Origin: Marinosulfonomonas sp.
GTDB taxonomy: Bacteria; Pseudomonadota; Alphaproteobacteria; Rhodobacterales; Rhodobacteraceae
DNA length: 33,191 nucleotides
NCBI GenBank assembly: GCA_026984915.1
Contig: JALSRG010000103.1
Span: 1 to 33,191 of the forward strand
Direction: 5' to 3'
The notes under the pieces: model-generated
Told to the model about the DNA's origin: nothing
Seen by the model: only the letters and a program-made list of their open reading frames with translations
Database searches by the model: none
Part shown: piece after piece, positions 7,530 through 15,840 of the stretch
Layout of the letters: each line of letters opens with the position of its first letter
Position numbering within the stretch: the stretch's first letter is position 1
Program-made: the position numbers and the translations under genes

Positions 7530-8357
7530 ATGTCAGAAATGGCCATTGAAGGCAAAGAAGAGCTGCCGGCAGCCGTGCTCTATAATGCACAAGGGTCTGC
7601 GCCCGTGGTTCTGGCCTGCGAACACGCCTCAAACCGGTTTCCCGAAAAATACCACAACCTCGGGCTGGATGAGGCCGCCCGCAACAGCCATGTTGCCTGG
7701 GATCCGGGTGCCCGTTGCGTTGCGGAAACCGTTGCCGACTTATTGGATGCGCGGCTGGTGGAAAGCACCGTTTCCCGCCTTGTTTATGATTGCAACCGCC
7801 CGCCCGATGCCCCTGGGGCCATGCCGAGCAAAAGTGAATGCTACGACATTCCCGGCAATCTGGACCTGAGCGAAACACAACGCGACATGCGCACGCAGGA
7901 GGTCTATGAACCTTTCAGAAAACTGCTGGCCGAAACACTGAAAACCCCACCCGTCCCCAAGGCCATTGTAACCATACACAGCTTTACCCCCGTTTATATG
8001 GGGACGGCACGCGATGTGCAGATCGGCGTTTTACACGACAGCGACAGCCGTTTGGCGGATGCCATGCTTGCGACAGCCTCGCAACATACGGGGTTGAGCG
8101 TTGAAAGAAATGACCCTTACGGCCCCGCAGATGGTGTAACCCATACGCTGAAAGAGCATGGCGTGAAAAACGGGCTGATCAACGTGATGCTGGAGTTTCG
8201 CAACGATCTGATCGCAACCCCGCAGGATCAGGCGAAACTGGCGCTGATGCTGTCAGACTGGCTGATTGATGCGCTGGAGAAGGTCGGAGTCACGCTGGAA
8301 CGCAACGAGATGCTGCCGATATCTGCCTTGGAGGCGAAATGCCAAAATTTCTCATAA
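7530..8357 (+). CDS. N-formylglutamate amidohydrolase-family protein
   Basis: Family enzymes hydrolyse the amide of N-formyl-glutamate, and relatives act on other N-acylated amino acids. Visible signatures are PVVLACEHASNRFP, the SRLVYDCNRPPDAP motif, TIHSFTPVY and INVMLEFRNDLI, matching metal-dependent amidohydrolases of this fold. The ATG at 7530 gives 275 aa; 7539 is also possible and better spaced from AGGGG. Upstream in-frame starts at 7449 (TTG) and 7467 (ATG) give up to 302 aa but overlap the likely promoter. The 3' end overlaps the TRAP small permease by 19 bases. No histidine-utilisation genes are nearby. With a glutamine-synthetase-like ligase in the same operon, I infer it could release glutamate from a gamma-glutamyl or other N-acyl product. 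Confidence 0.88.
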   Translation: MSEMAIEGKEELPAAVLYNAQGSAPVVLACEHASNRFPEKYHNLGLDEAARNSHVAWDPGARCVAETVADLLDARLVESTVSRLVYDCNRPPDAPGAMPSKSECYDIPGNLDLSETQRDMRTQEVYEPFRKLLAETLKTPPVPKAIVTIHSFTPVYMGTARDVQIGVLHDSDSRLADAMLATASQHTGLSVERNDPYGPADGVTHTLKEHGVKNGLINVMLEFRNDLIATPQDQAKLALMLSDWLIDALEKVGVTLERNEMLPISALEAKCQNFS

Positions 8358-9001
8358 GATATGTGCGGTTCATTGACCGGCTGAATTACCGGATCGGCCG
8401 TATTGTCATGTATGGGATTTTCGTAATGGTCGCGATCCTGCTGTGGTCGTCGATCTCGAAATCTCTGTTCGAGCCCTCAAAATGGACGCTGGAAATGGCG
8501 CAGTTTTCGCTGGTGGCCTATTACCTGCTGGGCGGGCCTTATTCGCTGCAATTGCGCGCCAATGTGAGGATGGATCTGTTTTACGGGGCCTGGACAAAAC
8601 GCACCAGGGCAAAGACCGACGTTGTCACGGTGTTGTTTCTGATTTTCTATCTTGTGGTGCTGCTTTACGGCGCCCTGGACAGCACCGCCTATTCTCTCGG
8701 TTATTTCGGCGGCAACTTCTTTCAGTTTTACTGGGATCTGATTTCCGGTGTCACCAGTGACATTGTCCATCTGCGGTTCAGTGCCATCCCCGAAACGGTT
8801 AAGGGGATGACGGGCTATCTGGAGCAGGGGCCGACCGCATGGCACCCCTATCTATGGCCGATCAAGGTGATTTCCTGCATCGGGATTTTTCTGATGCTGC
8901 TGCAAACCATTTCCGAGCTGATCAAGGATATCGCGACCATCCGCGGGGTTGACCTTCGCGCGGATGAGCCAACAGCCCGCCTGCATGTGGAGGCCGACTG
9001 A
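8339..9001 (+). CDS. TRAP transporter small permease (DctQ type)
   Basis: Small membrane subunit of a tripartite ATP-independent periplasmic transporter, which couples uptake to the sodium or proton gradient. The 220-aa protein has four predicted helices at about residues 21-40, 53-70, 93-113 and 173-196. A periplasmic stretch of about 55 residues (about 115-170) lies between helices 3 and 4, longer than in a minimal DctQ. The segment AWHPYLWPIKVI before helix 4 is typical of the family. It overlaps the upstream hydrolase by 19 bases and the large permease by one base, so all are coupled. Confidence 0.9.
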   Translation: MPKFLIRYVRFIDRLNYRIGRIVMYGIFVMVAILLWSSISKSLFEPSKWTLEMAQFSLVAYYLLGGPYSLQLRANVRMDLFYGAWTKRTRAKTDVVTVLFLIFYLVVLLYGALDSTAYSLGYFGGNFFQFYWDLISGVTSDIVHLRFSAIPETVKGMTGYLEQGPTAWHPYLWPIKVISCIGIFLMLLQTISELIKDIATIRGVDLRADEPTARLHVEAD

Positions 9002-10527
9002 TGTCTCATGAAATGATCGCAATTTTCATGTTTGCCAGCATGATGCTGATGCTGCTGACCGGTCAGCGGGTGTTTGGCGCCATTGGCGGCGTGGCGGCCC
9101 TGGCTGCACTTGCCCTGTGGGGAACGGGGGGATCAGACCTGCCGTTTACCGCCACGATGAAACTGATGAAATGGTATCCGCTGCTGACCCTGCCGATGTT
9201 CATTTTCATGGGTTACGTGCTGTCGGAATCCAAAATCGCCGATGACCTGTATAAAATGTTCCATGTCTGGATGGGGCCGGTTTCCGGCGGGTTGGCTATT
9301 GGCACCATTGGCCTGATGGTGCTGATCTCGGCCATGAATGGATTGTCGGTGGCGGGGATGGCGATCGGATCGACCATTGCCCTGCCCGAGCTTCTGAAAC
9401 GCGGCTATGACAAGAAGATGGTGACAGGCGTCATTCAGGCCGGCAGTTCGCTGGGCATTCTGGTCCCGCCCTCGGTGGTGCTGGTGCTCTATGCGATGAT
9501 CGCGCGACAGCCCGTGGGGCAGTTGTGGCTGGCCGGTATCCTGCCGGGGCTGATGATGGCGGGGATGTTCATTGCCTATATCTATATCCGCTGCAAGATC
9601 AATCCGGCTCTGGGGCCGACACTGGCCCGGGAAGAGCGCAAACAATACGACCACAACGTGCCTTTGCGGATAAACTATACCGGCTGGCTGATCGGGGCGG
9701 CGATTGTCGGGCTTTTTCTGGCAATCCGCAATGGTGCAATTGTTCTGCCGAAAACGACAATAGCCTCGCTGGCTTTCCTGGCCATTGTTCTGCTGGGCGG
9801 ATGGCTGCTGTTCCGCTTTCGCAATGTCTATAGCCGTTATTTCGAAATTCCGATGGCCGAAAAGTATCATCTTCTGCTGGCCGGCCTGCTGCCGCTGATC
9901 ATTTTCTTTTCAATGATGGTGCCTTTTGTGAACGGCTGGACCTCGCTGACCGAAAGTTCGGCGGTGGGCGCCATGGTGGCCTTTATGGCGGCGGTCCTGA
10001 AAGGCAGAATGAACCGGTCGGTTTTCGAGACTTCCGTGCGCAGCACCCTGGCGATCTCCTGCATGTTCATGTGGATCATTCTGGCGGCCATGGCCTTTGG
10101 TGCAGTGTTTGACGGGCTGGGCGCCGTACATGCCATTGATCAGTTGTTCACTGAAAAAATGGGGCTAAGCCCCTGGACCATCCTGATCCTGATGCAGCTC
10201 AGCTTTTTGATCATGGGCACTTTTCTGGACGATACAGCCATGCTGGTGATCGTGGCGCCGCTCTATATCCCGCTGGTACGCCATCTGGGCTTCGATCTGA
10301 TCTGGTACGGTGTGCTTTACACCATCACCACCCAGATCGCCTATATGACGCCGCCTTTTGGCTATAACCTGTTTTTGATGCGGGCCATGGCGCCCAAGGA
10401 AATCACCATGCGCGACATCTATGGCTCGATCTGGCCTTTCGTGTTCGTAATGGTGCTGGCCCTGACGGTGATCATGCTGGTTCCCGACATCGCGCTTTGG
10501 CTACCGCATCTTGTTTACAACAAATAA
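9001..10527 (+). CDS. TRAP transporter large permease (DctM type)
   Basis: 508-aa channel-forming subunit with about a dozen hydrophobic segments spread along the length, two-repeat organisation and the family-typical GIMVPPS-like motif, here GILVPPSVVLV near residue 155. The sequence LDDTAMLVIVAPLYIPL in the C-terminal half corresponds to the conserved inner-repeat motif. At 508 aa it is longer than the usual 420-440 because of an extra loop and helices around residues 205-310. Its ATG overlaps the stop of the small permease (TGATG). With the binding protein gene following, the order is Q-M-P. Confidence 0.93.
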   Translation: MSHEMIAIFMFASMMLMLLTGQRVFGAIGGVAALAALALWGTGGSDLPFTATMKLMKWYPLLTLPMFIFMGYVLSESKIADDLYKMFHVWMGPVSGGLAIGTIGLMVLISAMNGLSVAGMAIGSTIALPELLKRGYDKKMVTGVIQAGSSLGILVPPSVVLVLYAMIARQPVGQLWLAGILPGLMMAGMFIAYIYIRCKINPALGPTLAREERKQYDHNVPLRINYTGWLIGAAIVGLFLAIRNGAIVLPKTTIASLAFLAIVLLGGWLLFRFRNVYSRYFEIPMAEKYHLLLAGLLPLIIFFSMMVPFVNGWTSLTESSAVGAMVAFMAAVLKGRMNRSVFETSVRSTLAISCMFMWIILAAMAFGAVFDGLGAVHAIDQLFTEKMGLSPWTILILMQLSFLIMGTFLDDTAMLVIVAPLYIPLVRHLGFDLIWYGVLYTITTQIAYMTPPFGYNLFLMRAMAPKEITMRDIYGSIWPFVFVMVLALTVIMLVPDIALWLPHLVYNK

Positions 10528-10599
10528 CCAGACTTCAGTAAAAGGAGCACATCAGGCATTTGACCAAGCGAACTGAAACCCCCAACAAGGAGAAGTAAA

Positions 10600-11637
10600 A
10601 TGACAACGAGACGCAAGTTCCTGACAACCGCCGGCGTCGGCGCTGCTGCGGCACTGGCCGCACCGGCCGTCAGAGCCGCAGGCGCAAAGATCAAGTGGCG
10701 GCTGCAAACCTATGCAGGCCCGGCACTGGCCGAACAGGTGATCGTGCCAATGGTGAAGAAGTTTAACGCCATTGCCGGCGATGAAATGCAAATCGAACTG
10801 TTTACCGCTGACCAGTTGGTTCCGACCGGTGAACTTTTCCGCGCCATGCAAAAGGGCACGATCGATGCGGTTCAGTCGGATGACGACTCGATGGCCTCCC
10901 CCACCGAAGTCACCGTTTTCGGCGGCTATTTTCCCTTTGCCCTGCGCTATTCTCTGGATGTGCCGGTTCTGTTCAACCAGTACGGGCTGGATGAAATCTG
11001 GAAGGAAGAATACGCCAAGGTGGGTGTAAAGCACATCTCGGCCGGTTCCTGGGATCCGGCGAACTTTGCCACCAAGAAGCCGATCACCAAACTGGATGAC
11101 CTGAAGGGGCTGAAAATCTTTACCTTCCCCACCGCCGGGCGGTTCCTGGAACAGTTCGGCGTGGTGCCGGTGACAATTCCGTGGGAAGACGCCGAGGTCG
11201 CGCTGCAAACCGGCGAACTGGACGGTCTGGCATGGTCGGGCATTACCGAGGATTACACCTCGGGCTGGGCGGATGTGACGGACTATTTCCTGACCAACAA
11301 CATCTCGGGCGCCTGGATCGGCCACTTCTTCTCGAACATGGACAAGTGGAATGAGCTGCCGGACAACCTGAAAACGCTGCTTCAGGTCTGCATGAACGAC
11401 AGCCATTATCACCGCCAGTGGTGGTATTGGGGTGGTGAGGCAAGCCTGCGCGTCAAGGGCACCAAGCTGAAGCTGACCACGATCGACGACAGTGAATGGG
11501 GCAAGCTGGAAACAGCCGCCCACAAGTTCTGGGATGAGATTGCCGCCCAGTCGGAACTGAAAGCCAAGGTTGTGGGTATCATCAAGGATTACAACGCAAC
11601 GATGGAGAAAGCTGGCCGGCCCTACCGCTACAGCTGA
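10600..11637 (+). CDS. TRAP transporter substrate-binding protein (DctP type)
   Basis: 345-aa periplasmic binding protein. The N-terminus TRRKFLTTAGVGAAAALAAPAVRA is a Tat-type signal (twin arginine, hydrophobic core, cleavage near AVRA), so it is exported folded. Family landmarks are VTVFGGYFPFAL and WEDAEVALQTGELDGLAW. At residues 170-177 the sequence is GLKIFTFP: the arginine usual at this place (GLKIR) that pairs with a ligand carboxylate is replaced by Phe174. That suggests a ligand without the usual carboxylate contact, which would fit an amine or alcohol, though this is inference. A strong AAGGAG site precedes the ATG. Confidence 0.93.
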   Translation: MTTRRKFLTTAGVGAAAALAAPAVRAAGAKIKWRLQTYAGPALAEQVIVPMVKKFNAIAGDEMQIELFTADQLVPTGELFRAMQKGTIDAVQSDDDSMASPTEVTVFGGYFPFALRYSLDVPVLFNQYGLDEIWKEEYAKVGVKHISAGSWDPANFATKKPITKLDDLKGLKIFTFPTAGRFLEQFGVVPVTIPWEDAEVALQTGELDGLAWSGITEDYTSGWADVTDYFLTNNISGAWIGHFFSNMDKWNELPDNLKTLLQVCMNDSHYHRQWWYWGGEASLRVKGTKLKLTTIDDSEWGKLETAAHKFWDEIAAQSELKAKVVGIIKDYNATMEKAGRPYRYS

Positions 11638-11656
11638 TATTGACAACCATAACCAT

Positions 11657-11681
11657 TGGGTGCCCTGTCACGGGGCGCCCA
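11657..11681 (+). other. Stem-loop between the binding protein and the ligase gene
   Basis: TGGGTGCCC (11657-11665) pairs with GGGCGCCCA (11673-11681), 9 bp with one G-U pair and a 7-base loop, followed by TTT. It is a weak terminator or attenuator that could lower expression of the ligase and dehydrogenases relative to the abundant binding protein. Confidence 0.5.
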
Positions 11682-11705
11682 TTTGACGATAAAGTGAGTC
11701 CCAGC

Positions 11706-13067
11706 ATGACAGCCCCCCTTCCCTTTGATGCGCTAAAGAAACAGGTTGCCGATGGCAGCATTGATACGGTTCTGGCCGTGATGGTCGACATGCAGGGCCG
11801 ATTGATGGGCAAACGCATGGTGGCGCAGTATTTCCTCGATGGCGCATGGCAAGAAACCCATTGCTGCAACTACCTGCTGGCCACCGATCTGGAAATGGCC
11901 ACCCCCGACGGCTATGCCAGCACCAGTTGGGAAAGCGGCTATGGCGATTACGTGATGAAGCCCGATCTGGACACGCTGCGCCCGGTTCCGTGGCTGGAAG
12001 GCACGGCAATGGTGCTGTGCGATGTGCTGGATCACCACGGCAATGACGTCACCCATTCCCCCCGCGCGGTGCTGAAGCGTCAGCTGGCGCGACTGGCCGA
12101 TATGGGCATGGACGCGATGATGGCGACCGAACTGGAATTTTTCCTGTTCGAGAAATCCTTTGACGAAATCCGGGCCGAGGGCTTCCGCGATCTGCAACCG
12201 ATCAGCGCCTATAACGAGGATTACCATATCCTGCAAACCACCAAGGAAGAGCACATCATGCGCCCGATCCGCAATCATCTGATTGCCGCCGGTGTGCCGG
12301 TGGAAGGCTCCAAAGGCGAGGCCGAGGCCGGGCAGGAAGAACTGAATATCAAATACGGCGCGCCGCTGGACTGCGCCGACCACCACACGATTGCCAAACA
12401 CGCGATCAAGGAAATCGCCTGGGCACAGGGCCACGCCGTGACGTTTTTACCGAAATGGCACCACAACAGGGTCGGCTCCGCCTCGCACGTCCACCAATCC
12501 CTGTGGAAAGACGGCACATCGCTGTTTTACGACGCGGACAAACCGCATGGCATGTCCGACCTGATGCGCAGCTATGTCGCCGGGATGATCAAATACGCCC
12601 CCGATTACACCTATTTTCTGGCCCCCTATATCAACAGCTACAAGCGATTCCAGAAGGGCACATTCGCCCCCACCGGCACCGCCTGGTCGGTTGACAACCG
12701 CACCGCCGGTTTCCGCCTGTGTGGCGAAGGCACCAAATCCGTGCGGGTAGAATGCCGCATTGGCGGATCCGACATGAACCCCTATCTGGCAATGGCCGCG
12801 CAACTGGCCGCCGGTCTGAAGGGGGTCGAGGAAGGTCTGGAACTGGGTCCGCCGCTGTCCGGCGACGCTTATGCCGCCAGGAATGTTGATCATATCCCGG
12901 CCAACCTGCGCGATGCGAGCGAGGCCCTGAAAGCCTCGAAAATGCTGCGCGAGGCCATGGGGGACGATGTGGTTGACCACTACACCCGCGCCGCGCAGTG
13001 GGAGCAGGAAGAATTTGACAAGGTCGTCACCGACTATGAAATCGCCCGTGGATTTGAAAGAGCCTGA
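11706..13067 (+). CDS. Glutamine-synthetase-family gamma-glutamyl-amine ligase
   Basis: 453-aa ATP-dependent ligase of the glutamine synthetase fold, closest in style to PuuA/GlnA3-type proteins that join glutamate to amines rather than to ammonia. The N-terminal domain starts with DTVLAVMVDMQGRLMGKR. The catalytic domain shows TELEFFLF (Glu142 and Glu144), EAGQEELN, the ATP/glutamate motif SHVHQSLW, SYKRF, the DNRTAGFR arginines and VECRIGGSDMNPYLA. The active site therefore appears complete. I prefer the ATG at 11706; an upstream TTG at 11640 would add 22 residues made largely from the stem-loop region. The assignment as amine ligase rests on operon context (aldehyde and alcohol dehydrogenases, amidohydrolase), not on a diagnostic residue. 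Confidence 0.88.
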   Translation: MTAPLPFDALKKQVADGSIDTVLAVMVDMQGRLMGKRMVAQYFLDGAWQETHCCNYLLATDLEMATPDGYASTSWESGYGDYVMKPDLDTLRPVPWLEGTAMVLCDVLDHHGNDVTHSPRAVLKRQLARLADMGMDAMMATELEFFLFEKSFDEIRAEGFRDLQPISAYNEDYHILQTTKEEHIMRPIRNHLIAAGVPVEGSKGEAEAGQEELNIKYGAPLDCADHHTIAKHAIKEIAWAQGHAVTFLPKWHHNRVGSASHVHQSLWKDGTSLFYDADKPHGMSDLMRSYVAGMIKYAPDYTYFLAPYINSYKRFQKGTFAPTGTAWSVDNRTAGFRLCGEGTKSVRVECRIGGSDMNPYLAMAAQLAAGLKGVEEGLELGPPLSGDAYAARNVDHIPANLRDASEALKASKMLREAMGDDVVDHYTRAAQWEQEEFDKVVTDYEIARGFERA

Positions 13068-13072
13068 GGATC

Positions 13073-14458
13073 ATGACAAAAACCATCAAATGCATATCAC
13101 CGGTAGACGGCTCTCTGGTTGCCGAACGCCCTGTTGAAAGCCTCGAAAAAGCCGGGGAACGTGTGGCCCGCGCCCGCGCCGCGCAAAAGGAATGGGCCGC
13201 CCGCCCCTTGCAGGAACGCATAGAACTGGTGATGCAGGGCGTCGCCAATGTCGGGGCCATGAATGACGAAATCGTGCCCGAACTTGCTTGGCAAATGGGC
13301 CGCCCGGTACGCTATGGCGGCGAATTTTCCGGTTTTAACGAACGCGCCAGCTATATGGCCGAAATCGCCGAGCAGGCGCTGGCGCCGATCGGGGTCGAAG
13401 AAAGCGCTGGTTTCAAGCGCTATATCAAACGTGTCCCGCACGGTTTGCTGATGGTGATTGCCCCCTGGAACTATCCGTTCATGACCGCAATCAATGCGGT
13501 TGCACCGGGGCTGATCGCCGGCAACTCTGTCATGCTGAAAATGGCCAGCCAGACGCCGCTGGTTGGCGAGCGTATGGAACAAGGATTTCGCCAGGCCGGC
13601 ATCCCGGCGGATGTGTTCCAGAACATCGTGCTCGATCATGAGACAACCTCAAGCCTGATCAGCGACAGGGCCTTCGATTTCGTCAATTTCACCGGCTCTG
13701 TCGGTGGTGGCAAGGCCATGGAAATGGCCGCTGCCGGCACCTTCACCGGCCTCGGGCTGGAACTGGGCGGCAAAGACCCCGGTTATGTGATGGATGACGC
13801 CAATATAGACGCGGCCGTAGATACGCTGATTGACGCCGCAATGTTCAATTCCGGCCAGTGTTGCTGCGGAATCGAGCGGATTTATGTCGCTGAAAGCCGG
13901 TTTGACGAATTTGTCGAAAAGGCCGTGAAACTGGTCAACACCTACAAGCTGGGCAATCCGCTGGACCAGGAAACAACCATGGGGCCGATGGCGCAGGCCC
14001 GGCTGGCGGATGAAGTGCGCGCGCAAACCCGCGAAGCCGTCGCCCAGGGCGCCAAACCGCTGATCGACCCGGCGCTTTTCCCGCAGGACACCGGCGAAGG
14101 ACCCTACCTGATGCCGCAGATTCTGACCAATGTCGACCATAGCATGCGTGTCATGCGCGACGAAAGCTTTGGCCCCGTCGTTGGCATCATGCCCGTCAGG
14201 GATGACGCCGAAGCAATCGCGCTGATGAATGACTCTGAATTCGGGCTGACGGCTTCGCTCTGGACAACCGACATGGCCCGCGCCGAAAAGATTGGTGATG
14301 CGATCGAAACCGGCACCGTCTTCATGAACCGTGCCGATTATCTGGACCCCGGCCTGTGCTGGACCGGCTGCAAGAACACCGGCCGCGGGGGCGGTTTGTC
14401 AATCATCGGCTATCACAACCTGACACGCCCGAAATCATATCATCTGAGGAATATCTGA
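13073..14458 (+). CDS. NAD(P)-dependent aldehyde dehydrogenase
   Basis: 461-aa member of the aldehyde dehydrogenase superfamily. Catalytic features are visible: oxyanion Asn133 in APWNYPF, cofactor-site Lys156 in VMLK, general base Glu230 in LELGGKDP and nucleophile Cys264 in SGQCCCGIER. FTGSV is the Rossmann glycine motif. The C-terminus carries an unusual cysteine pair context (GLCWTGCKNTGRG). It starts 5 bases after the ligase stop and ends exactly at the start of the alcohol dehydrogenase. In this operon it is well placed to oxidise the aldehyde made by the next gene's product. The natural substrate is not known. Confidence 0.93.
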   Translation: MTKTIKCISPVDGSLVAERPVESLEKAGERVARARAAQKEWAARPLQERIELVMQGVANVGAMNDEIVPELAWQMGRPVRYGGEFSGFNERASYMAEIAEQALAPIGVEESAGFKRYIKRVPHGLLMVIAPWNYPFMTAINAVAPGLIAGNSVMLKMASQTPLVGERMEQGFRQAGIPADVFQNIVLDHETTSSLISDRAFDFVNFTGSVGGGKAMEMAAAGTFTGLGLELGGKDPGYVMDDANIDAAVDTLIDAAMFNSGQCCCGIERIYVAESRFDEFVEKAVKLVNTYKLGNPLDQETTMGPMAQARLADEVRAQTREAVAQGAKPLIDPALFPQDTGEGPYLMPQILTNVDHSMRVMRDESFGPVVGIMPVRDDAEAIALMNDSEFGLTASLWTTDMARAEKIGDAIETGTVFMNRADYLDPGLCWTGCKNTGRGGGLSIIGYHNLTRPKSYHLRNI

Positions 14459-15604
14459 ATGAAACTTGTTGGCAACTGGTCGTATCCCACCGCCATACGC
14501 TTTGGTGCCGGTCGGATCAACGAAATCGCGGACGCCTGTGCACAGGCCGGAATGAAAAAACCCCTGCTGGTCACGGACAAGGGATTGGCAGATCTGCCCA
14601 TCACCCGGAAAACGCTGGATCTTATGGAGGCTGGCGGACTGGGGCGGGCCATGTTCAGCGACGTCGATCCGAACCCGAATGAGAAAAACCTTGAAGCCGG
14701 GGTAAAGGCCTTTCGCGCAGGCGGGCATGATGGCGTCATCGCCTTTGGTGGCGGCTCGGGGCTCGATCTGGGCAAGATGGTGGCGTTCATGGCCGGGCAG
14801 ACCCGCCCCATCTGGGATTTCGAGGATGTGGATGACTGGTGGACCCGCGCCGATGCCGATGCCATCGCCCCGATTGTTGCCGTGCCCACCACCGCCGGTA
14901 CAGGCTCCGAAGTCGGGCGTGCCAGCGTCATCACCGACAGCGTGACCCATGTGAAAAAGATCATTTTTCACCCGAAAGTCCTGCCAAGCGTGGTGATCGC
15001 CGACCCCGAACTGACGGTGGGCATGCCAAAGTTCATTACAGCAGGCACCGGGCTGGATGCCTTTGCCCATTGCGTTGAGGCTTACTCCAGCCCGCATTAT
15101 CATCCGATGAGCCAGGGGATCGCGCTGGAAGGCATGCGGCTGGTCAAGGAGTACCTGCCGCGCGCCTATGCAAACCCCGAGGATCTGGAAGCGCGTGCGC
15201 ATATGATGAGTGCTGCCATGATGGGCGCCACGGCCTTTCAAAAAGGGCTGGGGGCGATCCATGCGCTTTCCCACCCGATCGGTGCAGTTTACGGCACCCA
15301 CCACGGCACAACCAATGCCGTTTGCATGCCCGCCGTGCTGCGTTTGAATGCCCCCGAGATCAAAGACCGTTTTGACCGCGCCGCCGCCTATCTTGGCATC
15401 GGGGGCGGGTTTGAAGGCTTCCAGGAATTTGTGCAGGAGTTCAATGATTCCATGGAGATCGCACGAAAGCTATCGGAAATGGGCGTTGAATCAGACCAGA
15501 TCGACACCTTGGTGGAAATGGCGCTGAAAGACCCGAGTTGTGGCGGAAACCCCGTGGTGTTGGACCGCGAGAATACGCGCAAACTGTTTGAGGATATTAT
15601 CTGA
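14459..15604 (+). CDS. Iron-containing (group III) alcohol dehydrogenase
   Basis: 381-aa Fe2+-dependent alcohol dehydrogenase. The NAD(P) motif GGGSGLDLGKM (about 97-107) and the PTTAGTGSEVG motif (143-153) are typical. Metal ligands are visible as Asp200 and His204 in GLDAFAHCVEAY, a histidine of HALSHPIG (268 or 272) and one of GTHHG (281/282). The ATG directly abuts the stop of the aldehyde dehydrogenase. Together the pair would turn an alcohol into a carboxylate via the aldehyde. A strong intrinsic terminator follows 26 bases after the stop, closing the operon. Confidence 0.93.
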   Translation: MKLVGNWSYPTAIRFGAGRINEIADACAQAGMKKPLLVTDKGLADLPITRKTLDLMEAGGLGRAMFSDVDPNPNEKNLEAGVKAFRAGGHDGVIAFGGGSGLDLGKMVAFMAGQTRPIWDFEDVDDWWTRADADAIAPIVAVPTTAGTGSEVGRASVITDSVTHVKKIIFHPKVLPSVVIADPELTVGMPKFITAGTGLDAFAHCVEAYSSPHYHPMSQGIALEGMRLVKEYLPRAYANPEDLEARAHMMSAAMMGATAFQKGLGAIHALSHPIGAVYGTHHGTTNAVCMPAVLRLNAPEIKDRFDRAAAYLGIGGGFEGFQEFVQEFNDSMEIARKLSEMGVESDQIDTLVEMALKDPSCGGNPVVLDRENTRKLFEDII

Positions 15605-15630
15605 CAAAGGCGCTCTCCGCATCAGCAATT

Positions 15631-15659
15631 GGCCGGGGCTTCCCGGCCTTTTCTGTTTT
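15631..15659 (+). terminator. Rho-independent terminator
   Basis: Stem GGCCGGG / CCCGGCC (15631-15637 and 15642-15648) with the loop GCTT is followed by TTTTCTGTTTT (15649-15659). It ends the transport and catabolic operon. The remaining 180 bases to the next gene contain no clear promoter that I would defend. Confidence 0.85.
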
Positions 15660-15840
15660 CAGATGCGGCGGTCGCTGCCTTCAGGTTGCATCCCCTCTTC
15701 AAATTCCCGTGATTGTCCCTATTTATGAAACAAGAGGCGAACAGTCCCGGTATTTTTGTTTTTTGCGTTACAATAATCTGTATTGCCAAGGTCAAGCCGG
15801 GAAGAACGGAAACGATATCACGACACAAAAGGAGTGAATC

